From a virus, in IMG/VR virus record IMGVR_UViG_3300033153_015063, positions 1-64,000 of that record: a stretch of DNA of 64,000 bases. The stretch is one strand, 5' to 3'. Positions 34,208 through 44,114 of the stretch are shown one piece after another (the first letter of the stretch is position 1; every line of letters begins with the position of its first letter). The position numbers were made by a program, and so were the translations under genes. The notes under the pieces were generated by a model. That model ran no database searches and was not told where the DNA came from. It saw only the letters and a program-made list of their open reading frames with translations.

Positions 34208-34691
34208 CTTCTTTCTCCAGATTTTCCAGTAGCTTTTCTGCATCCTTCTTCAATCGGTCCAATTCCTCCAGAACCTCATCACGTAGTGAACCATCATTGT
34301 TACGGACCTTTCCACCACGCCTCAGACAAGCCCAGTTACGTCGGAGGTCCTCTCTCTTTGACCAGACCCGCCATCTCAACGCTTTGTACCCTTCCCAAAA
34401 CATAGTGGCGTTCGACGGCCTGTAGTTGTTGTTCATTTTGGGCGGCCTATAGTAGAACTCTTCAAGGTCATAGATGTTTGAGTAGTAGAGAAGCGTCTGA
34501 ACGGAATGGGGGACCTTCATGGCCGTATGGTACTCCCATCCATTTGCTTCCATCAGATACTTGGTCTCTGATGCACAACAGAATCCTGTGGTCATCAGCT
34601 CGTAGACCAACAACCGTGCTGCGGCCTCGTTGGCACCAATGTTGTTCCGCCTGCCGCCCCCTGTTCCCTTTTGCTGTCCTGAAGTCAACAT
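34182..34691 (-). CDS. basic helical protein of unknown function
   Basis: 169 residues, Arg-rich middle (RRNWACLRRGGKVRN) and a C-terminal coiled coil (LEELDRLKKDAEKLLENLEK). TATA is tttaaata near 34714. No family recognised. Confidence 0.65.
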   Translation of the reverse strand: MLTSGQQKGTGGGRRNNIGANEAAARLLVYELMTTGFCCASETKYLMEANGWEYHTAMKVPHSVQTLLYYSNIYDLEEFYYRPPKMNNNYRPSNATMFWEGYKALRWRVWSKREDLRRNWACLRRGGKVRNNDGSLRDEVLEELDRLKKDAEKLLENLEKEDGNEYDIQ

Positions 34692-34757
34692 GTATCTACA
34701 TACCTCCGATTGTATTTAAATATATTTCCTTGCCTTGATAAAACCTTGATACTTCTC

Positions 34758-34810
34758 AGCTCCTGTGGAAACACGGCATGATGGGCCTGCTTGAAGGGTT
34801 TAGTATTCTG
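34758..34810. repeat. 53-bp relic of a methyltransferase gene
   Basis: This intergenic stretch matches 37302-37354 with a single mismatch. The latter codes the FKQAHHAVFPQEL part of the methyltransferase at 37097-38326. Nothing around it is coding, so this is a leftover of a former gene copy or a recombination junction. Confidence 0.85.
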
Positions 34811-34827
34811 AAGGATAGGCCTCGTCA

Positions 34828-35550
34828 TCATCGAGTCTTGTCTGAGTTAGCAGATTGAAAAAGTAACTCATCAAAACACTCATCTTCAAATTCAAATCTC
34901 AGTTGTGCTTCTTTCTCCTGTATGTCCATAACCCTACCATGCTTTTCTTTCACAAGTTTTTTTCCACAAGTTGGGCAAAAAAACATTTTATATTCATCAC
35001 CAAGATAGTTGGTATATTTGGTCTTTACATCCTCAAAAACAAGAACGCAGTCTCTACAGAATAATACAATTTCGTTTTTGATATCCTCAGTTTGGCACTC
35101 GCTGCAGAGAAGATTCTCGTTGACATCACAGTATTTACAATAAGTATCGTAGCCACCGCCACACCCACCACATCTTGGGCATATTGGTGGTGGGATTAGT
35201 TTTTCAGCACATATATCACAGGTATCTTCATCACACTCGCTGCAGAGAAATAAATGTGGGTTATGTGCATCAATACTGCAAATTTTACAAAAATCCTCTA
35301 TTTTGATTTTGCGGTTACATCTTCTACAGGTTGTGGTTAGTGTAATCAATATCTCTTCACAATGAAAGGAACAACTCTCGATATTCTTATTGTAGCGTAA
35401 CGAAGGTTTTTGATTATCGGTTTCCGGTTCCGGGTAGTATCTTCGAGCTGTTCTGATATTTCCACATTGAACATCTTGTGTACCATCATCCTTCATCGGG
35501 ACTTTTTCAGCCGGTGCTTGTGTATGGTTGGGGTCCGGTACGATAGCCAT
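34828..35550 (-). CDS. multi-zinc-ribbon protein
   Basis: 240 residues with about 26 cysteines in CxxC pairs (CRRC, CKIC, CSEC, CDIC, CPRCGGCGG, CKYC, CSEC, CRDC, CPTC). At least five zinc sites in a chain are likely. The acidic C-terminal tail is FEFEDECFDELLF. TATA tttataaag at about 35572-35580. Probably a protein or RNA scaffold; no family recognised. Confidence 0.72.
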   Translation of the reverse strand: MAIVPDPNHTQAPAEKVPMKDDGTQDVQCGNIRTARRYYPEPETDNQKPSLRYNKNIESCSFHCEEILITLTTTCRRCNRKIKIEDFCKICSIDAHNPHLFLCSECDEDTCDICAEKLIPPPICPRCGGCGGGYDTYCKYCDVNENLLCSECQTEDIKNEIVLFCRDCVLVFEDVKTKYTNYLGDEYKMFFCPTCGKKLVKEKHGRVMDIQEKEAQLRFEFEDECFDELLFQSANSDKTR

Positions 35551-35649
35551 GAAGGTAGAAGGGCCGCCTGTCTTTATAAAGAGTTTGAGCTCAGTCCCAT
35601 GTTGCCATCAGTTCACTTTCTACCTCTACCCATTCGACAGAATCCTGGG

Positions 35650-35772
35650 TCACCTACGTTTGCCAACAAGGGGCTCCATCACCTCTCCGATTTCAATGGC
35701 ACTCCTTCCCTTTTCCTTATGTTCCCTCTTCAACCATTCCTTGTTTTTGTATAGGTATTTATTCTTACTCAT
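35650..35772 (-). CDS. small HTH-like protein (40 aa), perhaps a fragment
   Basis: MSKNKYLYKNKEWLKREHKE, followed by GRSAIEIGEVM. The pattern matches the N-terminal HTH of many phage HNH or homing proteins (KEWL...S..EIA), but the rest is missing. A strong GGAGGT site supports translation. It could be a decayed endonuclease. Confidence 0.6.
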   Translation of the reverse strand: MSKNKYLYKNKEWLKREHKEKGRSAIEIGEVMEPLVGKRR

Positions 35773-35815
35773 AGCTAACCTCCAATTTGCTATTTTTTTC
35801 ACTCATCTCATCATC

Positions 35816-37084
35816 TCAGAAATCCATCACATCGCTTTTTACCATGATACTACCATCTTCGTCTATAGGAACCATTTCGCCTATCCTTTTCATAGCAATG
35901 TCATAGTAACGTTTTTCCCTCTCAAAACCAATATAATCCCTACCACATCTGGCTGCTGCGATAGCTGTAGTGCCCGACCCCATGAATGGGTCCAGGATGA
36001 TACCTCCACTTGGAGTTGCTGTGAGTCTGCAAAGATATTCTATCAACTCCAATGGTTTTACAGTTTCATGGTCGTTGTACTCACATCGTTCTGACCTCGA
36101 TGCTTTAGCACAGTAAAAAAATCTTGAAGGTCGGTCATCATTACCAACCTCATTGTCCAATAAATTACCTACATCCTCATCCAATATGAGATTGGCCGGA
36201 TAACGCCCTTTTGGATTATGGCGTTCCTCACCTAGATTTCGTGGTGGGGTCTTACCTTTACCCCATATCCCAGCACCAGGGACACTGGTCCTCCGTTCGC
36301 TATCTAGAACCTTACTCTCTATCCTCGCACCGTCGATGTTCAATCCGGCCACACCCCATTTCAAAGCATTCTCAACAAAGGTTCCATCGAGAGGTTTCAT
36401 AGCAACGAGGATGGTTTCCCATGCTGGTTTGAGTGAACTCCTCCAACCATCCCATATCTTTGCCTCCTCAGTCGCTGGAGTGGTAATATTGATCTCTCGT
36501 CTGCCAGCTTTCCAACCACCAGGAGCTTCATAGCCGCCATCCTTCTGGTTGATAAATATCCTTGCTCGCTTTTCATCGACACCAACGACCTCCCTCTCGG
36601 CTCCGGCGGCCTTGTCAATTCCCTTCGAGATATCGGTTCCCTTACCCCAACCCGACCCATACAACCACATCATTGTATCTCTAATTATCCATCCAGCATC
36701 CTCGATGGCACAGGCCAACCGATGCCAAGTTCTGGTACCAGAAAAAGCGAGAAAGAAAGCTCCTGGTTTTGCTACTCTTAAAGCCTCTACGGACCACTTA
36801 TAGTGCCACTCGTAAAGTTTTTGCATTTGTTTAATATGATTATGAGAACCGCCAAATTTTGGTGATGGTAAGTGCCTCGGCCATTTAATTCGCCTTTCTC
36901 CTATACCTGGTTTTTGAAATGGCTGAACGTCGCCTTCTTTCCAAGGCGAGTCCCACTCTGACATAAACGATAATCCATAAGGTGGATCTGTGATGATGGT
37001 ATCAATGCAATTATCAGGAAGATGCACAGGCATACCAACCAGGCAATCCTCGTTGTAGATGATGTCGGTTTCAATCTCGTCCAT
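35816..37084 (-). CDS. DNA methyltransferase, beta-class, DPPY, intact
   Basis: 422 residues. NEDCLVGMPVHLPDNCIDTI and TDPPYGLSFMSEWDSPWKEG at the N-terminus; AdoMet motif DPFMGSGTTAIAAARCGRD at the C-terminus, about 370; target-recognition region between. It is the uninterrupted version of the split gene at 2537-5006, with the first 110 bp identical. DPPY suggests N6-adenine. It ends KSDVMDF. Confidence 0.92.
   Translation of the reverse strand: MDEIETDIIYNEDCLVGMPVHLPDNCIDTIITDPPYGLSFMSEWDSPWKEGDVQPFQKPGIGERRIKWPRHLPSPKFGGSHNHIKQMQKLYEWHYKWSVEALRVAKPGAFFLAFSGTRTWHRLACAIEDAGWIIRDTMMWLYGSGWGKGTDISKGIDKAAGAEREVVGVDEKRARIFINQKDGGYEAPGGWKAGRREINITTPATEEAKIWDGWRSSLKPAWETILVAMKPLDGTFVENALKWGVAGLNIDGARIESKVLDSERRTSVPGAGIWGKGKTPPRNLGEERHNPKGRYPANLILDEDVGNLLDNEVGNDDRPSRFFYCAKASRSERCEYNDHETVKPLELIEYLCRLTATPSGGIILDPFMGSGTTAIAAARCGRDYIGFEREKRYYDIAMKRIGEMVPIDEDGSIMVKSDVMDF
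36962..37071. repeat. 110-bp exact duplicate shared with 4887-4996
   Basis: Partner of the stretch in the split methyltransferase gene; identical by eye over 110 bp with abrupt ends. Confidence 0.9.
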
Positions 37085-37096
37085 CTCGTTTCACCC

Positions 37097-38326
37097 TCAG
37101 AAATCCATCACGCTACTATCTCTCAACAAACCTTCGGTCTCGGCCCTGTCTATAGCCATCCTCACGTACTTCTCTGAAGTATCGCACCCCAACCAATCCC
37201 TACCCTCCTGGGTAGATACAACGGCTGTGGTCCCACTTCCCATGAAAGGGTCGAGAACGACACCGTCCGATGGGCAACATGCCTTGATGATTGGCCTGAT
37301 GAGCTCCTGTGGAAACACGGCATGATGGGCCTGCTTGAAGGGTTTGGTATTCTGTAAGATTGATACCACCCCATTCTCATCGTCCAATGCCCCATACTTC
37401 CCCATGTCATATCTGGCAGTAGATAACTCGTGTAGTAGTGTCTCCAGATTCTCTATGATGACGTCAATGGAATCTGAGTACCAGTCAATGGTTCTACGGT
37501 AGTGCCCCTGTTCTCTGATTGCTTCCCGATCATAGTAGTAGGATTCCTGCTTCGTGAGTACAAGGAAATATTCGTGTGCGATAGTAGGGCGATCCTTGGC
37601 GGATTCTGGCCGGATATTCCATTTCAACCATGGTACGACGGCCCGCCAATACCACCCAGCAGCCTGGAGAGACATTGCCAGACGCCAGGGGATACCAACC
37701 AAATCCTTCGGTTTTACACCCTCTGGGACCCTCACGGACATCCAGTTACCAACGTCCCCTACCTTCCCATCGACCTGTCCCCATGTCCTGTTTGCAGCGT
37801 ATGTATCACCGATATTCAGCCACAGAGACCCGGTGTCTTTGAGTACCCGCCAGTATTTCCCGAACACTGACGTCAGGTTGGAAACGTAGATGTTGGGTTC
37901 TGGTTCCAGACCAAGATGCCCCTTCCAAGCATCACACCATTTACAGTAGTATGACGTATATCCCTCGCCTCTGATGACACTCTCGCTCATCACCCGGTTC
38001 GCACCTACAGAAGAAGGTCGGTCAGGGTGGTTTTTACCACCCCTCGCAGGTGTAAAATGTTCCATCCACTCATGGGTACATTCATAGGGTTCCAAATCGT
38101 AACATTCTTTGTTCTGGGGATGGTAACAAAGTAACTCTTCACCATCACTGACCTGTTTACATTGCGGGCATCTCCGAAACCTTTTCCCACCCCACACCTC
38201 GGCTTTACCTAGATACTCTCTCAACATCCAGAATGGTGGTGATGTGACTATCAGGTCTACTATCCCATCTGGTAGAGTGTCGGCATACTCCATCGTATTC
38301 GATAAAGCGACTGTGTTGAGTGCCAC
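37097..38326 (-). CDS. DNA methyltransferase with zinc insert, SPPF
   Basis: 409 residues from a GTG at 38326, exactly 26 nt from TATA tttataaag; a longer frame would cross the promoter. VTSPPFWMLREYLG is the catalytic motif; DPFMGSGTTAVVSTQEGRD is motif I near the end. A cysteine insert (CPQCKQV ... CHPQNKEC, later CKWC) forms probable zinc sites between them. It ends SSVMDF. A 53-bp piece is duplicated at 34758. Confidence 0.88.
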   Translation of the reverse strand: MALNTVALSNTMEYADTLPDGIVDLIVTSPPFWMLREYLGKAEVWGGKRFRRCPQCKQVSDGEELLCYHPQNKECYDLEPYECTHEWMEHFTPARGGKNHPDRPSSVGANRVMSESVIRGEGYTSYYCKWCDAWKGHLGLEPEPNIYVSNLTSVFGKYWRVLKDTGSLWLNIGDTYAANRTWGQVDGKVGDVGNWMSVRVPEGVKPKDLVGIPWRLAMSLQAAGWYWRAVVPWLKWNIRPESAKDRPTIAHEYFLVLTKQESYYYDREAIREQGHYRRTIDWYSDSIDVIIENLETLLHELSTARYDMGKYGALDDENGVVSILQNTKPFKQAHHAVFPQELIRPIIKACCPSDGVVLDPFMGSGTTAVVSTQEGRDWLGCDTSEKYVRMAIDRAETEGLLRDSSVMDF

Positions 38327-38392
38327 TATCGAGAAATGGCCGCCCGTCTTTATAAAGAGTTTGAAAGCGTTCTGGAACTCCTTCATTTCCAG

Positions 38393-38578
38393 AACTCATT
38401 TTTCTATCAATCATAATTCTCAGTGAAACTGGCACAACGTCAATACTACCGTTCTACAACGACATTTGTTGCATTTTTCTATCAATTATAATCCTCAGTG
38501 AAACAAGGTGGGGTGGGCAAGACACTAAACCATCTATCTGTTTATGCTTTATGCCAGTTGCATTTTCTGGGTGTGAAC
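38393..38578. CRISPR. mini-CRISPR array 3
   Basis: A repeat with altered first bases (38393-38429), a full repeat (38468-38504) and a repeat start without the rest (38557-38578). The spacer 38430-38467 is 38 bp; the segment 38505-38556 is 52 bp and begins with a sequence that encodes GGVGKTLNHLS. The array lies 11 bp after the stop of the minus-strand gene at 38590. Confidence 0.85.
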
Positions 38579-38589
38579 ATGTTATTAAT

Positions 38590-39120
38590 TTACTCCCACG
38601 TTGCCTCCAGCTCACTCTTTATATCATCCCACTCAGCCATGTCATGGGTACTGTGGGATTGCCAACACCTCGACCCATCTTCTCCAATGTCGACGAGTAA
38701 TCCTTTGTTCTCCAGTAACGTGGAAATAGTACTGACACGTTCCATGCTAATACCGATATTTTCCCCTATTGTATCTTCATAGGCGGCGTAGGATTTGAAC
38801 ACGAACATAAGCACCTTCAACTCATCTGAATGCTCTTGTTCCTCTATCTCATACCTTACACGTGTAAAGGCTTCACTTCTCATTTTTGTTATTTTATCTC
38901 CATCTCTCAGGAAGTAAATCCTCGTCGTTCTTTTTCCCACTATCGGGTCCTTGACAGCATACACCTCTCTGTCAGTTTGTCTATTGTTCTCTGACAACAT
39001 TTTATTATCATGCTGAAGACAGCATTTAACGGCACCTTGCATTGTATTGTGGACCTTTTTGCACCAACCATCACGTTTACCGAGACAGACAAATCCAGAT
39101 TTCCTTCCTCTCTTACCCAT
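38590..39120 (-). CDS. winged-helix-like protein
   Basis: 176 residues from the ATG at 39120 with a GGTGAG site. A basic, cysteine-containing N-terminus (KSGFVCLGKRDGWCKKVH), then a helical part and a C-terminal winged-helix-like segment (SYAAYEDTIGENIGISMERV, then STLLENKGLLVDIG). Possibly a transcription regulator. It ends in front of array 3. Confidence 0.65.
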   Translation of the reverse strand: MGKRGRKSGFVCLGKRDGWCKKVHNTMQGAVKCCLQHDNKMLSENNRQTDREVYAVKDPIVGKRTTRIYFLRDGDKITKMRSEAFTRVRYEIEEQEHSDELKVLMFVFKSYAAYEDTIGENIGISMERVSTISTLLENKGLLVDIGEDGSRCWQSHSTHDMAEWDDIKSELEATWE

Positions 39121-39125
39121 ATCAC

Positions 39126-39851
39126 TCACCGATTAATTTTTTCGGACCTTCCCTCATTTTTCTTTGCGAGTTTGTTGATGGCCCACTGATATTCACAACC
39201 AGGACACTCAACATACAACCACTGACGTTGTGGAAAACCATCTACACATTGGCCGTCGGAGTGGTCATAGTACTTGAGTCGGTGGAAATCGAGCTCTGTG
39301 CCACAAGTTGGGCAATCTGGAGATTGAGTACGTTTCAATTCCTCAATCCAACCATCAAGAGTTAAATCGTATTTGGGAATTATAATATGTGGTTCAAAAA
39401 TATCAGTCTCTGGGAGACCCCTGACCGGCCCCTTGTACACGGTCTTGCCGCCTTCGTAGACGTATTTGTAGCGGTTACCTGAACCTGGGGGAATTTCAAT
39501 TACAGTCGTCCCTCTACATTTTATCTTTCTACATTTTTTGAGTATATAATCATTGATAACTCTATCCATCTGCCCCCTTGTATAACCATCGAGTGAGTCC
39601 CAGTCAACAGATATAAACACGACATCACTACTCATAACTTCATAATGTGTTTTACATAAGGGGCACCATTTTATTTTGCCTCTACTCCTTTGTTCACCAC
39701 ATGTATGTTTATGGTCAAATATTACTTTGTCAAATATCTTACAGAAAACGTCAGATGGGGCTGGATTTTTATGTTTCCGGTGCTTGGTCCATTGCTGAAA
39801 AAACAACGGAAGATTGAACTCATCAAGAGTGAATGTTAGATTCATCGGCAT
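39126..39851 (-). CDS. protein with internal tag domain and zinc ribbons
   Basis: 241 residues. Residues 1-115 hold a zinc site (CGEQRSRGKIKWCPLCKTH). The tag occupies about 116-150 (VIEIPPGSGNRYKYVYE ... YKGPVRGLPE) and has R in place of the usual G after GPV. A C-terminal ribbon follows (CPTCG...CPGCEYQW). This is the only internal placement. Confidence 0.8.
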   Translation of the reverse strand: MPMNLTFTLDEFNLPLFFQQWTKHRKHKNPAPSDVFCKIFDKVIFDHKHTCGEQRSRGKIKWCPLCKTHYEVMSSDVVFISVDWDSLDGYTRGQMDRVINDYILKKCRKIKCRGTTVIEIPPGSGNRYKYVYEGGKTVYKGPVRGLPETDIFEPHIIIPKYDLTLDGWIEELKRTQSPDCPTCGTELDFHRLKYYDHSDGQCVDGFPQRQWLYVECPGCEYQWAINKLAKKNEGRSEKINR

Positions 39852-40298
39852 TCACACTCTGTTGTAGTGCCTGATGTAGATTTTACCTCTTCGTAGCTTC
39901 TGACTGGCCACAGAAACGATTTTACCATTCTGTCCAATAAGCCTACCTGGTCTATTTGTATAGATAATAACCCGCCCGGCCCCTTTTGTGACCCAGTCGA
40001 AGTTGGAATCGAAAGATTCCCCAAAGGCATCAGAAACCTCGTTCTGTAAAGAATGGTTCTTCTGCCACCCTTCAGAAAGATCATCAGTACTCCTACGGTC
40101 TATGGTCCCATCCGGGTTCAGGACACAACCCTTCTCCTGGCATTGCCACCCGAGATGATGCCAGACCAGGGCCGAGTTCCGTCCACACTCCGGGCACACC
40201 TCATGCAGTACTGGTGCCTCTACATTCTCGTCCTCACCGACGTCCCACAACCAGGACATCTTTTCTTTCTTTGATACTATATCCCATAGATTCATCAT
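39852..40298 (-). CDS. zinc-ribbon and KH-like RNA-binding protein
   Basis: 148 residues. CPECGRNSALVWHHLGWQC is a zinc site. RVIIYTNRPGRLIGQNGKIV is a KH-domain core with the GxxG loop (GQNG), similar to the S3-type KH. Together they suggest RNA or single-strand DNA binding. It sits one base from the tagged gene at 39851. Confidence 0.75.
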   Translation of the reverse strand: MMNLWDIVSKKEKMSWLWDVGEDENVEAPVLHEVCPECGRNSALVWHHLGWQCQEKGCVLNPDGTIDRRSTDDLSEGWQKNHSLQNEVSDAFGESFDSNFDWVTKGAGRVIIYTNRPGRLIGQNGKIVSVASQKLRRGKIYIRHYNRV

Positions 40299-40310
40299 CT
40301 TACTTCCTCC

Positions 40311-41543
40311 TTATCCTTCGATATTATGTTGGATTTTGACCTTTGGTAGCTCTTTATCGCCCCTCTCATATGGAGGGTGCCAGCTCAACCAATACTTGAG
40401 CTCCAGTTCATGGTGACAGACCGGGCACTCTGATGTACCACGTTCTTTTTTATAGATACGTTTGCCACAGTTGGCACATTTGCTGAGTTTGTGATATGAC
40501 CCCACAACATCATGTCGATATCGGAGGCGATGGATCGGTTTCTCTCCATCCTCATACTCAGGATGTTCAGAGATATGGACCTCCTTTGGAACAAGCCTCT
40601 TATCTCTCCTGACAACAAGTGTTGGAATCTCAGGAATAGAGAATATAAAACCTTCACGACGCTCCAACCTCTTCATCTTTGATGGCTTGTCCCTTTTTTT
40701 CTCGGCCACTTTTCTACACTTGATTTCTCGATAGATTAGTGTCCAGATAATCCGTTTGATAAAATAGAGTATTCCGATAGAGTTTTTGAACATTGGGCAA
40801 GCAACGTCGTCTCTAACATCGTTCGTGTCGTTATCCATCGGTTTAACATAATGAATACAAAGCGGGAGAGCTCCATTGAAATTTTCGTGCCCTGATACAT
40901 CGAGGGCGGCCCTGTCACGTCCCACTGTGCCTTTGGTCATAGCAGTCCGGTAGGGGCATCCATCCTCATCAATTATGATTTCGTTACTATCACTGTAGAA
41001 CGTGGCTATGGTAGGACAGGATAACCTGGCGATCCACAACTCACCCAGGGTTCTGTCAATCTCGAATATAAAATCCTGTCCAGCCCCTCTACCAGTATAG
41101 ATGGTGACTGTGATGTTGTCAGAATCCAATCCAGGGTTAACGTCTTTGAACAGATGGTCCACAGTTCCGACGTTCTCTTTTATATCCCCGAAGAGTGCCT
41201 TCAGGGTTTGGCCACCAGCCAACAAAACACCATATATCTTTGATGAATTGGTTTTTTTCTTTTTCTCCACAGGAGGGTTATTCTGATTTGGAACACTTCT
41301 GATTACTGTGCCTGTCTCCAGAGGTTTTTCAAAGTTCAAAAATATATTATCAAATGGAAGATGTAGTAGTTTTTTATCATTCTCCACATCACGGAAATTA
41401 ACTTTTTCTAACGCATTTATAAAGCCCTCAGTGATATAATAGACATGGCTCTTGAGCAGAGCTGTGAATGGGTGCTTTGACACAACGTTCGGGTCCTGGC
41501 TGTAGTCTCTGTGCCTTTGCAACAAAACCTTGTCATAAAACAT
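40311..41543 (-). CDS. phage-type protein of unknown function
   Basis: 410 residues. The C-terminus carries RYRHDVVGSYHKLSKC, a zinc pair set (CANCGKRI ... CPVCHHEL) and WHPPYERGDKELP. A similar HxVRGH...PPYxRG pairing is familiar from hypothetical proteins of tailed phages. The N-terminal and middle parts are not recognised. A strong AGGAGGT site lies before the ATG. No catalytic motif is evident. Confidence 0.65.
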   Translation of the reverse strand: MFYDKVLLQRHRDYSQDPNVVSKHPFTALLKSHVYYITEGFINALEKVNFRDVENDKKLLHLPFDNIFLNFEKPLETGTVIRSVPNQNNPPVEKKKKTNSSKIYGVLLAGGQTLKALFGDIKENVGTVDHLFKDVNPGLDSDNITVTIYTGRGAGQDFIFEIDRTLGELWIARLSCPTIATFYSDSNEIIIDEDGCPYRTAMTKGTVGRDRAALDVSGHENFNGALPLCIHYVKPMDNDTNDVRDDVACPMFKNSIGILYFIKRIIWTLIYREIKCRKVAEKKRDKPSKMKRLERREGFIFSIPEIPTLVVRRDKRLVPKEVHISEHPEYEDGEKPIHRLRYRHDVVGSYHKLSKCANCGKRIYKKERGTSECPVCHHELELKYWLSWHPPYERGDKELPKVKIQHNIEG

Positions 41544-41602
41544 GTATCAGCAACCTCCTTTCATCACTTTCCATCTTTAAATACTTTCAGGATAGTGTTT
41601 CG

Positions 41603-43095
<1,493 letters not shown>

Positions 43096-43096
<1 letters not shown>

Positions 43097-43419
43097 CACC
43101 TCTTTCGGCTTCGATTGAAAGTACTCAGGACGAACTCGCCACCACACCCATCTACACACTCGTAGATGGATTGGAACGAAGGCCCACCGGTCATATCCCC
43201 GGTCTGCCTCAGGATTTTGTGGTCACACCCCTCGATCCTTACAAATCTCAGGTAATCATCAACATCGTCCAACGTCCGGTGGTAGGTCTCTTTACCAAGC
43301 AGTAATGTCCGATAACGACATTCCCCGTCCCAAATCTGGTCGAAACCGGGAACCCGGCGTTCCAGGGTATATCCGTTCTCTCTGGCTTTCTGCTGCATCT
43401 TTTCAAACTTGCTTACCAT
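43096..43419 (-). CDS. small protein with Cys pair (107 aa)
   Basis: MVSKFEKMQQKARENGYTLE, ATG at 43419 with an AGGTGAG site. Basic and aromatic, ending CVDGCGGEFVLSTF; an isolated Cys in EGCDHKILRQ. Possibly a zinc site. It overlaps both neighbours. Confidence 0.65.
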
Positions 43420-44026
43420 TGTTCTCACCTTTCCATAACTCAAAGAAATGTTCTGCTTTATCGGGATGTTCTTCAATCAGATGTTCCTTCATCTGACTCC
43501 ATGACGGAACTTTACTGGGATGCCAATGATAGCAATCTGCCTGTGTAGTGTCGATATCAGACATCTTCCCAATATCTCTGATGTACTCCCAGACGTTCTG
43601 TTCTGACATACCACAGGCCATCCCAGCTTCTATCACGAAGCGATAGACGAGACCCTGGGTCAGAGTGTCGGTTACATCATCATCATCGGCATAGACCTTT
43701 TTATCGAACATACCAAAGTAATTGAGCAAGAATATATTGATTGTTGTGAGAATCGAACTACCATTAGCCTCCACCAACTTCTGAAGGAAATCCTCTGCTA
43801 GTTGAGAGATACGTCTGTTACCGGCCTTCCGTCTCATCCCCCAATCGTGTGGTTCTCCGTCTTCGATGAGATATTTCTCAAAGTCTCCCAGGCTCAGTCT
43901 AGAACCAGAGAACATCCGAGTATCCATCCCTACCCCAGATTCGTAGTCAAAGTGTAACTTACACGACTGGCAGAAATAGTTCTTACCAACACTCCTTGCT
44001 TCATTGCCACATTTTGGGCAATCCAT
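43403..44026 (-). CDS. zinc-ribbon protein of unknown function
   Basis: 207 residues. N-terminal CPKCGNEARSVGKNYFCQSCKLHF ribbon, also found in several tagged and small proteins here; helical middle; C-terminal C2H2-like YHWHPSKVPSWSQMKEHLIEEH. First gene from class-B promoter 7, followed by the GHKL operon. Confidence 0.7.
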   Translation of the reverse strand: MDCPKCGNEARSVGKNYFCQSCKLHFDYESGVGMDTRMFSGSRLSLGDFEKYLIEDGEPHDWGMRRKAGNRRISQLAEDFLQKLVEANGSSILTTINIFLLNYFGMFDKKVYADDDDVTDTLTQGLVYRFVIEAGMACGMSEQNVWEYIRDIGKMSDIDTTQADCYHWHPSKVPSWSQMKEHLIEEHPDKAEHFFELWKGENNGKQV

Positions 44027-44048
44027 GACACTTACAGTGTATTCAGCC

Positions 44049-44088
44049 TTTATATAGTTTCATGGTTTTGAACCGTAAAAAGCGTAAA
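44049..44088 (-). promoter_or_regulatory. class-B promoter 7
   Basis: tttatata at 44049-44056 and ccgtaaaaagcgtaaa at 44073-44088, 26-bp offset. It drives the operon 44026 down to the GHKL gene. Confidence 0.8.
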
Positions 44089-44114
44089 AGGTTTACTTTC
44101 TTTTCAACACACCT

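Noticed and set aside
38327-38386. ATG start at 38386 for the 37097 methyltransferase.
   Set aside because: It lies upstream of the TATA box at about 38349-38357. The GTG at 38326 has the 26-nt spacing seen for other leaderless genes.
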